A stretch of 64,000 bases of DNA from Callorhinus ursinus (lineage: Eukaryota > Chordata > Mammalia > Carnivora > Otariidae): positions 22,756,194 through 22,820,193 of the forward strand of contig NW_020312903.1 in the NCBI RefSeq assembly GCF_003265705.1, given 5' to 3'. The notes under the pieces were generated by a model. That model did no database searches, had not been told where the DNA came from, and saw only the letters and a list, made by a program, of their open reading frames with translations. Shown piece by piece: positions 12,701-21,900 of this stretch. The number at the start of each line of letters is the position of its first letter. Position 1 is the stretch's first letter. The position numbers were made by a program, and so were the translations under genes.

Positions 12701-15700
12701 TCTCAAATAGAAACTAGGCCACAAAGCTTGATGCATGTTTTTTAACATGAGCCATTACATTATCCTCTCTAGATACACAGGGCCCATTTCAATTTATCCC
12801 TTTGGCATAAAGTGGTTCACTGGAAGATTTTTATCTTTTAAATATGTAAAACATTTATAGTTGCAAAAAATTATGAAAATTCTTTTTATAGCAGTTATCA
12901 GTAACCTGACATATTACTTAGTAACTCATGTATCTTAGCTCACAAGAATGTAAGTTCCACAGAAAATACCTGTTGTTGAATGGAGATCCCATTATTTATT
13001 TAATCATACTGCATTTATTGGTTCTAACTTTTTGCTATTATAAGTAAATAGAGGAATTATTAAATAAATAAAAGCACCTCCAATCACTAACTTATTTTTA
13101 TCATAAAGCTTATGTTCTACTAGGCTGATATATACAATAAAAAATAAGCAAGTAAATATGTAACATATCAGGCTGGTCCAATGAAGAAAAATAATTTGTT
13201 AGGACTAGAGATGGACAGGAGGAAATAGAGGCTATTTTACAAGGTGTAGTTAGGAAAGTAATGTGAGATTTGAATTAACTAGGGGAGAGAGACATGCGGA
13301 TATTTAGTGAAAGAGTATTCCAGTTAGAGGAAACAGCAAGTGCAAAGGTCCTTTGATGGAAGATAGGTATGGATGGTGTATTTGGAGGGAGGGGAGAATG
13401 TCAGAGATGGATCAGAGAGGGAAAAGAACATCCAGAGTGCTATGGACCACGGGAAGGACTTACGGTCTTATTCTAAGTAAGACAGGAGCCCTATTAGGAA
13501 GAGAGAAGCAGGGGCGCCTGGGGGGCTCAGTCATTAAGCATCTGCCTTCGGCTCAGGTCATGGTCCCAGGGTCATGGGATCGAGCCCCATATTGGGCTCC
13601 CTGCTCCGCAGGAAGCCTGCTTCTCCCTCTCCCACTCCCCCTGCTTGTGTTCCCTCTCTCGCTGTGTCTCTCTCTCTGTCAAATAAATAAATAAAATCTT
13701 AAAAAAAAAAAAAAAAAGCAAAGAGAGAAGCAATATGGTCTGGCTTATGTTTCAAAAGATGATGTTTCTTATATGGAGAAAGGGAACTGTAGGCAGGTAA
13801 GCTGGAAACAGGAAAACCAGTAAGGAGACTTTCAATTGTTCAGGCAAGAAGTGATAATAGATTAGAGTGATTTGCAATTAGGGTGAGATTCAGGATGCAT
13901 TCTGATGTAGTGCTGGCACAATTTGCTGGTAGAGTATACTATGAGAGGCATCAATGGTACATCAGGCTCTTTCCTCTCCACCACTGAAAGAAGGGAGGTA
14001 TCTTAAATTGGTTTGATAACGACTATATGTTATGGAATAATATAACTATAAAATCTATATTTCCAAAAGTCTAATGTCATAAAAGTGTGTATGATTTGGT
14101 ATTAACAGGAAAAAGTAGGCTATAAACTTGCATAATTGGCATAAGGCTACTTTCATGAATATATAGTCATACAGACACATATTCATGGGAGAAAAAAAGG
14201 ACCAGCCAGGAGTGCACCAAAATGGTAAAAGAGTTTTTATATGACAAGGCCATGGATAATTTTTACTGTCTGTTTCTTATTTTTTCAAAGTTTTTTTTAA
14301 GATAACACCTACTGCTTTCATAATCATAGAGAAAAATATATAATTTTAATGAATAACTATTCAAGAAGACTCTAAAAGTAACTGAATGGCCATGCTTTTG
14401 AAGATTCTATGGATTTTAACACCATTATCTGGTTTATATGCCTATTTATTTTAAATGACAAAAACTCATAATTAAGTTAAGTTGGAACAAATGATTTAGG
14501 CAAATTACCACTTTCTGCAGTTTGGAAAAGAAATGGGTCACTAAACACTCCAATACCAGCGCTGTTTTCAGCCGCAACCTAAAACAGACCAAAAGAATTA
14601 CGTTCAAACTTTTTACTCTCTAATTAAACAGAATCTGAAATAATAAAATTTTGACTTGTTGATAAGTCAAATGATAAAGACACTTTTCCCTTAATTCCTG
14701 CAATACTCCCAAAGTAGAAAGCACACATGTAGCTATTCCTTATTTCCATTATCCCTAAGGGTATATTTGCAGCCTTTTGATTCAACAGATTTCTTCAATT
14801 CCTAATGGAAAAATTAATAGTCAAGTTTTATAGTCAATTAGTAGTATTAATAGTAACAGTTATTATTTATGGGCAACTTTTACGTACCAGGAAATCTCCT
14901 AGAAATTTTATGTATCTCATTTTATCCACATTATCAAAGCATAAAGTGTTTTGATCAGAATTTTATAGATGAGGAAACTCATAGAGTGAAGTCAAGTAAC
15001 TTGCCTGAGTCATACAGGAATTCCAGAATTCCACTGAAGTCATGCTTATTTCTAAAGCTCAACCTCTTTCCATTATATTCACTTCATGCCAGACACTATG
15101 ACTATTTCTGTAACAAATACGAAACCATATATATGGTATCTGGCTTTAGAGTTTACAATCTAATCAGTCAAATACATACTCAAGAAAACAATTTTAAAAA
15201 TAAGCTTAATCAGTTAGACTAAGTATTCTGAATTTAAAAGATAGAAAAATTATTTTTGACTCAGATAGCCTAGCCAAATAGACTAGAATAGGCAGAGAAA
15301 TGTCATTATTGAGATTAAGACTCTTAATGCTCTTCCAAATGCCGTAACTGGCGTCTGAAAACCTTAGTTTAAATAGAACTCCACCAACTCCTAAATGAGT
15401 AGTTGTAGGCAATTTACTGGTCCTAGTTTAAGTCACCTTTTCCTTCTCTTTAAAATGCGAAAAATGATACAACTATGTCATAGAATTGTTCTAAGGACAA
15501 AATGAAATAACACATGTAAAGTACTTTTTTTCCCCAGATTATGTAGATTAGATTCTACATTTGAAGATATCAAATGTACTGCACGAAATACCCTTTGGAA
15601 TTCTGCAATGGCTAACATTTATTTGAACAGCGTAAAGGTCACAACAATGATTTATAAAGTGTGGGATTAAAAGAAGAATAAGGGCTTCCCAACAGGCCTG

Positions 15701-18366
15701 AAATAAGAGAATTCAAAGGAATAAAAATTCAAACTCCATAAAAATAGATCTAAGCAGAACTAGGTTAGCTAAATTACCTTTCTGTCTGTAACAGCTTCTT
15801 ATCACATTAAAATTTAATCTTTACATATTAACTTCAATGGTATATTTTAACATATAAACTAATCTAAATATGGGCTGTTGACAGAAAATAAGTATACTAT
15901 GCCATTTTTATGTGTCAGTTAGAAAATGTCTCCTACTCTTTACCCATGTTTCTGCAATGAAATAGCCATCACGAATCTTTGACTTTGACTTTTGCATCAG
16001 TAAAAATTTCCTTTTAACTGTTCTCATATGGGGGATCCCTACTATAGGGAAGCTCTCTAATTCTTACTGTGTGCTTTGCTTTCACAAATAGGCATGCTTC
16101 CAATAAGGAAACCCCCACACCAGGCAAATTCTCTCTTTCCCATCATTTCTTACCATCCAGAAAGCCATCTCAGTTATGTCTTATCACATATTTATACAGC
16201 TTTTATAGATTTTTTTCTCCATATTCAATTATCTTAAAAGCTCAAAGAACATATTGATGTTATGTTGAAAATAGAAAGGATCAAAAAGATATCTGTATCT
16301 TTTACTATACTCTGGAAATATCACAAATATATCTTAATTGTAAACATTTTCATATGGCCTAATTTAGGATTGCTTTTTATATGCTCTTCTTTAATTTCTA
16401 AATAAGATGTTTAATTTTGCATATTAAACATTGTAAAGAACTAAAAATTTTTATAAACACAAAAGACACAATAAATGTTCAGGAAACACTTATTGAATGG
16501 AACTGAATTGAATTCATTGTTCTCCCAAAAAGCTGGCTCAATAGAAACTTTCATACCATTATTCAAATTTTGATAACAGACACACAAATACAATAGGATT
16601 AAGAGAAAAATAACAAAGATAACTTAAAGGTTAATGAAAAAGTAGAATATTTTTACTCTTAAGCCTAAATTATGTAATTTAAACTTGATTTATTATTTGA
16701 AAAAGTTGCTGTTAAATGTTTTTAAAATAAATAAATTATATAAATACACCTAAAAATGAAAAGCGATTACAACAGTTGTTCAAATTTTAAGAGCCCAGAT
16801 GGGCCCTGAGGTCATGACTCAGATGATCATTCTTCAATCACTTGGCTGTGTTCAGCTTTAAATGCTGGTGGGAAAATCTCCTTCACTTTTAAAATTAATA
16901 CTAAGCATTAATATGAAGTACTTAATACTTAATACTAAATATTAACAAAATATTACCTTGATTTCATATGTTGTTCCAGGATTAAGATTAGTAAGAAGAA
17001 CTTCCAGACCGTCTGGCTTTGTTCTAACTTGTGTGTATTCTGTTTGCATCCATGGACAAACTTCCTTATATTTAACAATGTAAGATATAATCCTTCCATT
17101 TGGATTAGGTGGTGTATTCCAAGACAGAAGAATCCCGGCAGATCCAACTCTTTCTCCTGCTAGGAAGACTGGAGGCCCTGGTTCTATTTAAAAAAAAAAA
17201 AAAAAGTTATTAAAAGGTCAAACAATTATTGTATTTTCACAATCATAAATAAGAAAGTTTTTACAAATGTAGACTTTTGAAGTTCCCAAAGACTAATGGT
17301 ATCTCAAATGTGACTTTATCCTCCCTAGAGCTTTGCTACCAAAAGAAAAAAAAAAAGATTAAATGCTTTGGGGGATACCAGAAACATTCTTTTATAAGAA
17401 TGTAAAAAATGGAATGCTACCACATACTACATGCCAAATACACTTTTGATGCCAGATCATTTTTAAGAGAAACTTATTTGTGCAAAGCTTACACATAAAA
17501 CTAAGAAAGCGGGAACACAGTGTTACAAACTAAATAATTCTTCCTGAGCAAGTATAGTGAGTCCATTTTCATGACTCTGTATTATTTAAATATTACCATT
17601 AGCCATCTCTCTGATCCATTTCACAAACAAGTACAATTATCTACTCTCTGAAAGTCAAGAAAGCTAAAAAACCATTAGAACACAGGTCTTAAAGATATCA
17701 CTTTCTTAAGTTTCCATTTTGCTTTAATTACTAACCTGTTTTCGTGTATATAAGGCACATGGTGCTAATGTAAGTATTTCCATCCAATAGATTTATACTA
17801 GCAAATACTTCATTAAAAATACTTCATAAAAAAAGGAAATATATACTCACTTGTTACATTGGTTGTCACTGTTCTACTAACAGGTGAGCTGTATGTTGTA
17901 GCAGAAATAGAAGAGATGGTTACATCGTACCTAGTACCAGGAACAGCATTGGAAACATCAACCTAGAACACCAAAAACAAATAATTGCCTTAAAACTCTT
18001 TCTGGAAAACAAGAAAGCTAAAACAATAAATCTATCACAACAACAAAATAAAGTAACATCTCACACGATAACTCTGCACTGTTTAAAATATTCCAAGTTC
18101 CATATTATTGCAAAATATAATAAATTTGTTCTATCACATAACTATTTACCAAGTAACAGATAATAAAAACTTATAAAACATACTGTGTTATCAAAAACTA
18201 AATCAGTATTTCAATCGCTCTAGCTTGTTGTCACAAGAAACAACTATTTAAGAGTCTTAAGAAATCTACAGCCCGTTCCTTAACATTCTTAGGAGTATAT
18301 ATGAAATACCTGTGTCTCTGAAGTTCCAATAAAAAGTAAAAGAAAAATGATAAGAAAATCCATCAT
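3592..18366 (-). CDS. PTPRQ: PTPRQ, annotated 5' part: signal-peptide exon plus seven FN3 exons (partial gene)
   Basis: Receptor-type tyrosine/phosphatidylinositol phosphatase Q, a single-pass membrane protein of inner-ear hair-cell stereocilia (shaft connectors) and kidney; loss causes recessive deafness. The window shows only the extracellular N terminus. The exons are 18310-18366 (signal peptide), 17851-17962, 16957-17183, 14509-14578, 8800-8999, 7396-7645, 5645-5773 and 3592-3738. The joined product reads [18 protein letters not shown], then [20 protein letters not shown], and continues through [25 protein letters not shown] and VPEGPPQNC to ISVFTPPE. This matches my memory of human PTPRQ nearly residue for residue. 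The region after the signal peptide covers half an FN3 domain plus three full FN3 domains. All inter-domain introns are phase 1. The last exon ends with one codon base, so the gene continues below position 1 with the other FN3 domains, membrane segment and PTP domain. Confidence 0.92.
4225..5050 (+). repeat. Probable L2 ORF2 (endonuclease-region) remnant
   Basis: Pyrimidine-rich plus-strand sequence with blocks such as GCTGAAACCTGGCTCTCCCC that resemble the L2 endonuclease ORF. It is heavily decayed, so this is a family-level call only. Confidence 0.4.
5060..5480 (+). repeat. Probable CR1/L3 LINE remnant
   Basis: Order and wording of blocks (a TTTGATCTAACTGAAGTCCA region, then CATCTGAAGACACGTATG, then CAGCTTCTCCTCAGG) match the CR1/L3 3' pattern. 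Old and diverged. Confidence 0.45.
5645..5773 (-). CDS. PTPRQ: PTPRQ exon: FN3 domain, first part
   Basis: 129 nt, phase 1 at both ends. It reads [20 protein letters not shown], then [19 protein letters not shown], and ends [18 protein letters not shown] is the FN3 B-C motif. The intron inside this domain is phase 1, unlike the phase-0 splits of the preceding PTPRQ domains. The donor is TCAG|GTAAGT. Confidence 0.93.
5774..7395 (-). other. PTPRQ intron
   Basis: Mostly unique AT-rich sequence. It contains one tail-only L1 insertion (6297-6380) and a short MIR-like piece near 6850-6935 (reverse, GAGGTACTATTGCTGTCTCC). Confidence 0.6.
6297..6380 (+). mobile_element. Tail-only L1 insertion
   Basis: GTAATGTATGGTGATTAACA at about 6317 is the last stretch of the L1 3' end seen in reverse at 19217-19260. 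Flanks share AATGACATTT (6301 and 6372 regions), a likely target duplication. The insert is only about 45-60 bp. Confidence 0.6.
7396..7645 (-). CDS. PTPRQ: PTPRQ exon: FN3 domain, second part, with Ser/Thr/Pro-rich insert
   Basis: 250 nt, phase 0 in, phase 1 out. It starts [20 protein letters not shown]. About 35 residues rich in Ser, Thr and Pro precede the FN3 E-F-G part ([20 protein letters not shown]), and it ends RTPES. The insert is also present in human PTPRQ; it may be O-glycosylated, which is inference. Borders are TTTACTAG| and TCAG|GTATGG. Confidence 0.93.
7646..8799 (-). other. PTPRQ intron
   Basis: AT-rich. About 8370-8650 is pyrimidine-rich and may be an old L2-type remnant, but I cannot assign it firmly. 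Confidence 0.5.
8800..8999 (-). CDS. PTPRQ: PTPRQ exon: FN3 domain, first part
   Basis: 200 nt, phase 1 in, phase 0 out. It reads [20 protein letters not shown], then [17 protein letters not shown], and ends [11 protein letters not shown]. The [12 protein letters not shown] motif is the FN3 B-C region. Borders are CTTCCCCAG| and GTAAT|GTAAGT. Confidence 0.93.
9574..9764 (+). mobile_element. Can-SINE
   Basis: Head GGGTGTACCCGGGTGGCTCA, CT-rich middle, A-rich end. The duplication AATCTATATGCT lies on both sides. Confidence 0.9.
10470..10664 (+). mobile_element. Can-SINE with duplicated head segment
   Basis: Head GGGGCGCCTGGGTGGCTCAG. The segment CAGTCAGTTAAGC occurs twice in a row near 10488-10516. 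Flanks share ATAAATTTAA(T/G). Confidence 0.9.
10997..11021 (+). repeat. (AC)n microsatellite
   Basis: About 12 uninterrupted AC units. Confidence 0.95.
11223..11452 (+). mobile_element. Can-SINE with internal duplication
   Basis: Head GGGGTACCTGGGTGGCTCAG. The middle repeats GATCGAGCCCTG- and GGAGCCCCCTGTAGAG-like blocks, making it longer than its siblings. The duplication GAAAGTAATTAAATATG is on both sides. Confidence 0.9.
13080..13930 (-). repeat. L2 LINE remnant, reverse, split by a Can-SINE
   Basis: Blocks such as GAGGAAACAGCAAGTGCAAA and GGACTTACGGTCTTATTCTA match the reverse complement of the L2 3' region. The match resumes after the SINE (CAATATGGTCTGGCTTATGT), so the SINE is younger. 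Confidence 0.65.
13511..13717 (+). mobile_element. Can-SINE inserted in L2
   Basis: Head GGGGCGCCTGGGGGGCTCAG and a (AAAT)n/poly-A tail. The duplication AGAGAGAAGCA flanks it. It gives rise to a 113-codon open frame that I do not regard as a gene. Confidence 0.9.
14509..14578 (-). CDS. PTPRQ: PTPRQ exon: FN3 strand G and linker
   Basis: 70 nt, phase 0 in, phase 1 out. It reads [20 protein letters not shown] and ends AES. It completes the FN3 domain begun at 17183. The donor GTAATT was chosen over an earlier GT because it gives the split Ala codon that continues as AESAPGKVV. The acceptor is CTGTTTTAG. Confidence 0.92.
14579..16956 (-). other. PTPRQ intron
   Basis: Contains MIR-like pieces: reverse at about 14850-15020 (TAGATGAGGAAACTCATAGA) and forward at about 15420-15530. 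The rest is AT-rich with nothing recognised. Confidence 0.55.
16957..17183 (-). CDS. PTPRQ: PTPRQ exon: next FN3 domain, first part
   Basis: 227 nt, phase 1 in, phase 0 out. It reads [20 protein letters not shown], then [19 protein letters not shown], and ends [10 protein letters not shown]. The [12 protein letters not shown] block is the standard PTPRQ FN3 B-C motif. Borders are TTTAAATAG| and ATCAAG|GTAATA. The match to human PTPRQ is close throughout. Confidence 0.93.
17184..17850 (-). other. PTPRQ intron, 667 bp
   Basis: AT-rich. It holds a 15-A run near 17190 (a poly-T tract on the coding strand, just before the acceptor of the 16957-17183 exon). No repeat recognised. Confidence 0.6.
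17851..17962 (-). CDS. PTPRQ: PTPRQ exon: C-terminal half of the FN3 domain that opens the annotated protein
   Basis: 112 nt, phase 0 in, phase 1 out. It reads [20 protein letters not shown] and ends SRTVTTNVT. This is only the E-F-G part of an FN3 domain. In the annotated transcript it follows the signal peptide directly, leaving half a domain. Spliced to exon 18778-18938 it makes a complete one. Borders are TTCTAG| and ACAA|GTGAGT. Confidence 0.92.
18310..18366 (-). CDS. PTPRQ: PTPRQ signal-peptide exon (alternative first exon)
   Basis: Encodes [18 protein letters not shown], a classic signal peptide with a short n-region, a hydrophobic core [11 protein letters not shown] and a polar end. 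It ends in phase 0 at ACACAG|GTATTT. Two ATGs are adjacent (18364-18366 and 18361-18363). The second has the better Kozak context (A at -3, G at +4) and gives the usual human-like start. An in-frame TGA lies at 18391-18393 and there is no acceptor AG between that stop and the ATGs, so this cannot be an internal coding exon in this frame. It sits inside the 815-bp intron between two halves of one FN3 domain. Confidence 0.9.
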
Positions 18367-18580
18367 TATTACATTTTTCAGGCAGTGGAATCACATTGAT
18401 GGCTCTAGAGAGAAATGTTGCCTGCATTAATGATTTAAAGACAGATCCTCCTGGCAAGTACACAATTAATGAGACTGGATTACTCAATAGCTCTGCCCTT
18501 TCTTTGTTAAACTATTCATGAACCCTTGGATGGCTGGCTGTAGGTTCGGGGTAAGACTTAAGAAAAAAAAAGGCATAGAC

Positions 18581-18594
18581 GTTGCTAAGGTAAC
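18581..18594. promoter_or_regulatory. RFX-type X-box palindrome upstream of PTPRQ signal-peptide exon
   Basis: GTTGCTAAGGTAAC is an imperfect palindrome fitting the RFX1-3 X-box (GTTGCCATGGCAAC type), with both half-sites GTTGC and GGTAAC intact. It lies about 215 bp upstream of the signal-peptide ATG. RFX factors are known regulators of ciliary and hair-cell genes. A promoter role here is inference. I see no clear TATA box or CpG-rich stretch. Confidence 0.5.
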
Positions 18595-18777
18595 AGTCCA
18601 CCCATGCTGAAACTCACACTCATCAATTCAGCATCAGTGTTTTTGTCTTCATTTTATGCTTTTAAAAACTCTCAAAGGAGTAAGTGTTCATGGTGAATGA
18701 TTTTCATAAAGAACTTTCCTATGAGGACCAAATATAAACACAAGTTGGCTCAGCAAGTATGACAATGAAAACTATAC

Positions 18778-18938
18778 CTGATACTCTCCACCTCCAAGAT
18801 CTTTGATAGTAACAAAGCCACTGTCAGGAACAAGATCCACATGAAACCTTTCCACATGGCCAGAGGGCAGGCTCCAGTACAGAGAAAAGGAATGTGTGGA
18901 AATATTGAAGGCTTTAAGTCTCTCGGGTTTTTCTGGTT
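18778..18938 (-). CDS. PTPRQ: Exon 14 in window: FN3 domain 9, first half
   Basis: 161 nt, phase 1 in, phase 0 out. With the split codon it reads [20 protein letters not shown], then [17 protein letters not shown], and ends [10 protein letters not shown]. It is the A-to-D/E part of an FN3 domain that lacks its F and G strands. Those strands ([14 protein letters not shown]) are exactly what the next in-phase exon, 17851-17962, encodes. The donor is TATCAG|GTATAG and the acceptor TTTTCAATATCAG. This exon is the bridge between the extension and annotated PTPRQ. Confidence 0.85.
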
Positions 18939-21900
18939 CTGATATTGAAAAATAGAGGTTTGAAATAGAGTTATTCTCCTAAATATTCAAAGAAAAAATG
19001 AAAATCAATAATCTGTCAGATTTAAATATAACCACATTGTTAAAAAGCACTGAGTCCTTTAAATTATCTCTGGTCACACAATGGTGTTAGGCATCTAAAT
19101 CTTTAATAGTTACTAGTTTTTAAATATAATTATCAGAAATGGTATTTCAATTTATGTATCTGTTTCTGGGATATTCTTTACCTGCTAAAATCTGTTGGTT
19201 GTCCAAATTGTTTTTTTCCTTTAAATTTTTTTATTGTTATGTTAATCACCATACATTACATCATTAGTTTTTGATGTAGTGTTCCATGATTCATTGTTTG
19301 TGCATAACACCCAGTGCTCCACGCAGAACATGCCCTCTTTAATACCCAACACCAGGCTAACCCATCCTCCCACCCCCCTCCCCTCTAGAACCTTCAGTTT
19401 GTTTTTCAGAGTCCATTGTCTCTCATGGTTCATCTCCCCCTCCAATATCCCCCCCTTCATTCTTCCCCTCCTGCTATCTTCTTCTTCTTTTTTTTTTCTT
19501 AACATATATTGCATTATTTGTTTCAGAGGTACAGATCTGTGATTCAACAGTATTGCACAATTCACAGTGCTCACCATAGCAGATACCCTCCCCAATGTCT
19601 ATCACCCAGCCACCCCATCCCTCCCACCCCACCCCCACTCCAGCAACCCTCAGTTTGTTTCCTGAGATTAAGAATTCCTCATATCAGTGAGGTCATACAA
19701 TACATGTCTTTCTCTGATTGACTTATTTCACTCAGCATAACACCCTCCAGGTCCATCCACGTCATTGCAAATGGCAAGATCTCATTCCTTTTGATGGCNN
19801 NNNNNNNNNNNNNNNNNNNNNNNNNNNNNNNNNNNNNNNNNNNNNNNNNNNNNNNNNNNNNNNNNNNNNNNNNNNNNNNNNNNNNNNNNNNNNNNNNNAT
19901 GGACATCTTGGCTCTTTCCACAGTTTGGCTATTGTGGACATTGCTGCTATAAACATTGGGGTGCACGTACCCCTTCAGATCCCTACAGCCCAAATTGTTT
20001 TTTAAAGCTTATGCTCTAATTGAAAACTTGGATCATTTTAAGCAAATTACTTAAGTCCAAACTATTGATCCAATTACCTGGATATTTTAACCAAGCAGAA
20101 GATATTGGAAAAAAAATATTACTATCATCTGCCAAATTTTTTTAAAGGGTAAGCATTTCTGATGAATATTTACTCAGGTGTCTCCTTAAAAGAAAAGCTG
20201 TTTTCATCTAGGAAGTGAACTACGATAGCTTTTAAACAGTAATTTAAGTATTTATTTTAATTGTCCTAGCCACTTCAACCATATTTTTCTACCTTTGCTT
20301 CCACTGCTCCCAGAGTTTTGTTTATGCTGCCTGTACCTCCTTGAAGGGAGTTTTCTACATAAAGTTCTTCTGACTGGTTGCCAACGAGTCAGATTTTCAC
20401 TCTGCCTTATCTTCAGTGCAGATTCCAGAAAAACAATATAGGGGGAGGAAGAAAGATTATGAAGCCAAGCATGCAAAAAAATACCTGATAAAGACCAAAT
20501 CTAATACCATTTCCAAAAAGAAGGACTATGAAGTTAATTATTTAACTCTGCTTATCATTTTCAAGTCCATCTATCAGAGATGATTTCAAATGGATATAAT
20601 AAAAAAAATGAAATACACATTTCCTAGCAAAACTGATAGGGCCATGGCATAAAATAGAAACCTTAAGAGGTCAATTTCTCACATTTGGGCAGGTGAGAGA
20701 TACTTTTAGAATAGTCTTTCTTTATCTTCTTTGAAAATTTCCTTTAATGCTTATAATGCTTCCCTAGTAACTGATCCAGGTATTGATCAATTAATTTCCA
20801 CCATGACATTCTCAAAGATACAACAAACAGTCTCTTGGCATCATCTCCAAACTGTCCATGTAGGGAAAACTGTAGTCTTATAATAACTCTTTAGAATACT
20901 GTAAACCCAGGTGTGCCTGGGTGGCTCAGTCGTTAAGCATCTGCTTCTGGCTCAGGTCATGATCTCAGGATCCTGGGATCGAGCCCCGCATCGGGCTCCC
21001 TGCTCCACGGGAAGCCTGCTTCTCTCTCTCCCATTCCCCCTGCTTGTGTATCTGTTCTCGCTGTGTCTCTCTCTGTCGAATAAATAAATAAAATCTTTAA
21101 AAAATAAAATAAAATAGAATACTGTAAACCCAAGGTAAAAAGATCAGAGGAATACCCAGTTTGCATGGGTAGAATTCCTTTGTTGTGCATAGCTGCTGGC
21201 ATTTTTTCCTCGATCATTCTGCACACAGACCTATGTCCTCTGTATTCCCAAGCTTCAGAGAAAAGAGCTTGGTTCTTCTCACCAGCCCACATTAAAATAG
21301 GCAGAAGTCTAACATGACAAAAGTCCAACCAATTACTACTCAGGCTGACTGATTTATGTGAGGGCTAATACTATGTATTTCCTCAAGGATCCCGGAAAGT
21401 AACTAATATCCATGAAATCTTAGGCAAGAAACTGGAAAAAGACCTGGATGAAACTATGGAAGAGAAAAAAAGATAAGAGAAGTGAAGGTCTGCTTACTGG
21501 GATGGTGGTGAGATAGGATGTAGTTTCCCAGACTGTGGTTTAAGATTACATGCTGAAGGACTCTTGGCTAAGGATGAAGCATGTCTCACCAAGGAGAGGA
21601 AGAATATATTTGTCTGGAAATCTGCCAATCTGATCAAGAGAGAAGGCCTGGAAGCTTCAACACAGTTTGGTAAAGACTTTTCAAAGCAGAGTGAATAGAA
21701 GCCCTGGAAATGGACAGAATTTAGTGTAACTGAGAAAGGCCAGCCTGAGTTTCTGGAATCAAGTAAGAAAGAAGAAGTCTGATGATTATGCAGGCCATAA
21801 TAAAGATGTTAGCTTTTTACCCCGCTAAATACAATGGAAAACTATAGAATTTGAAAAGGAAAACAAAGTGATTTTTAATTATTATTTTAAAAGATTACTT

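Larger units (their letters stand above)
9000..14508 (-). other. PTPRQ intron, 5.5 kb
   Basis: Contains four Can-SINEs, a CA repeat and an L2 split by a SINE, all listed separately. The remainder (for example 9800-10440 and 11470-13070) is AT-rich with nothing recognised. Confidence 0.6.
17963..18777 (-). other. 815-bp intron containing the alternative first exon
   Basis: Lies between the two halves of one FN3 domain. It holds the signal-peptide exon and the X-box. I see no transposon in it, unlike most introns here. Confidence 0.7.

Noticed and set aside
13353..13694. 113-codon plus-strand frame
   Set aside because: Runs from a decayed L2 straight into a Can-SINE; the C-terminal part is translated SINE.
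18266..18487. 73-codon minus-strand frame over the signal-peptide exon
   Set aside because: It is a different frame from the signal peptide and has no homology; the MDFLIIF frame with its splice donor explains the exon.
18361..18490. Possibility that the signal-peptide exon is an internal exon joined to exon 18778-18938
   Set aside because: An in-frame TGA at 18391-18393 and no AG acceptor between it and the ATG exclude it as internal coding sequence in that frame.
19242..20005. Open frames around and across the N gap
   Set aside because: They lie in an L1 3' end, and some include runs of X from the 100 Ns.
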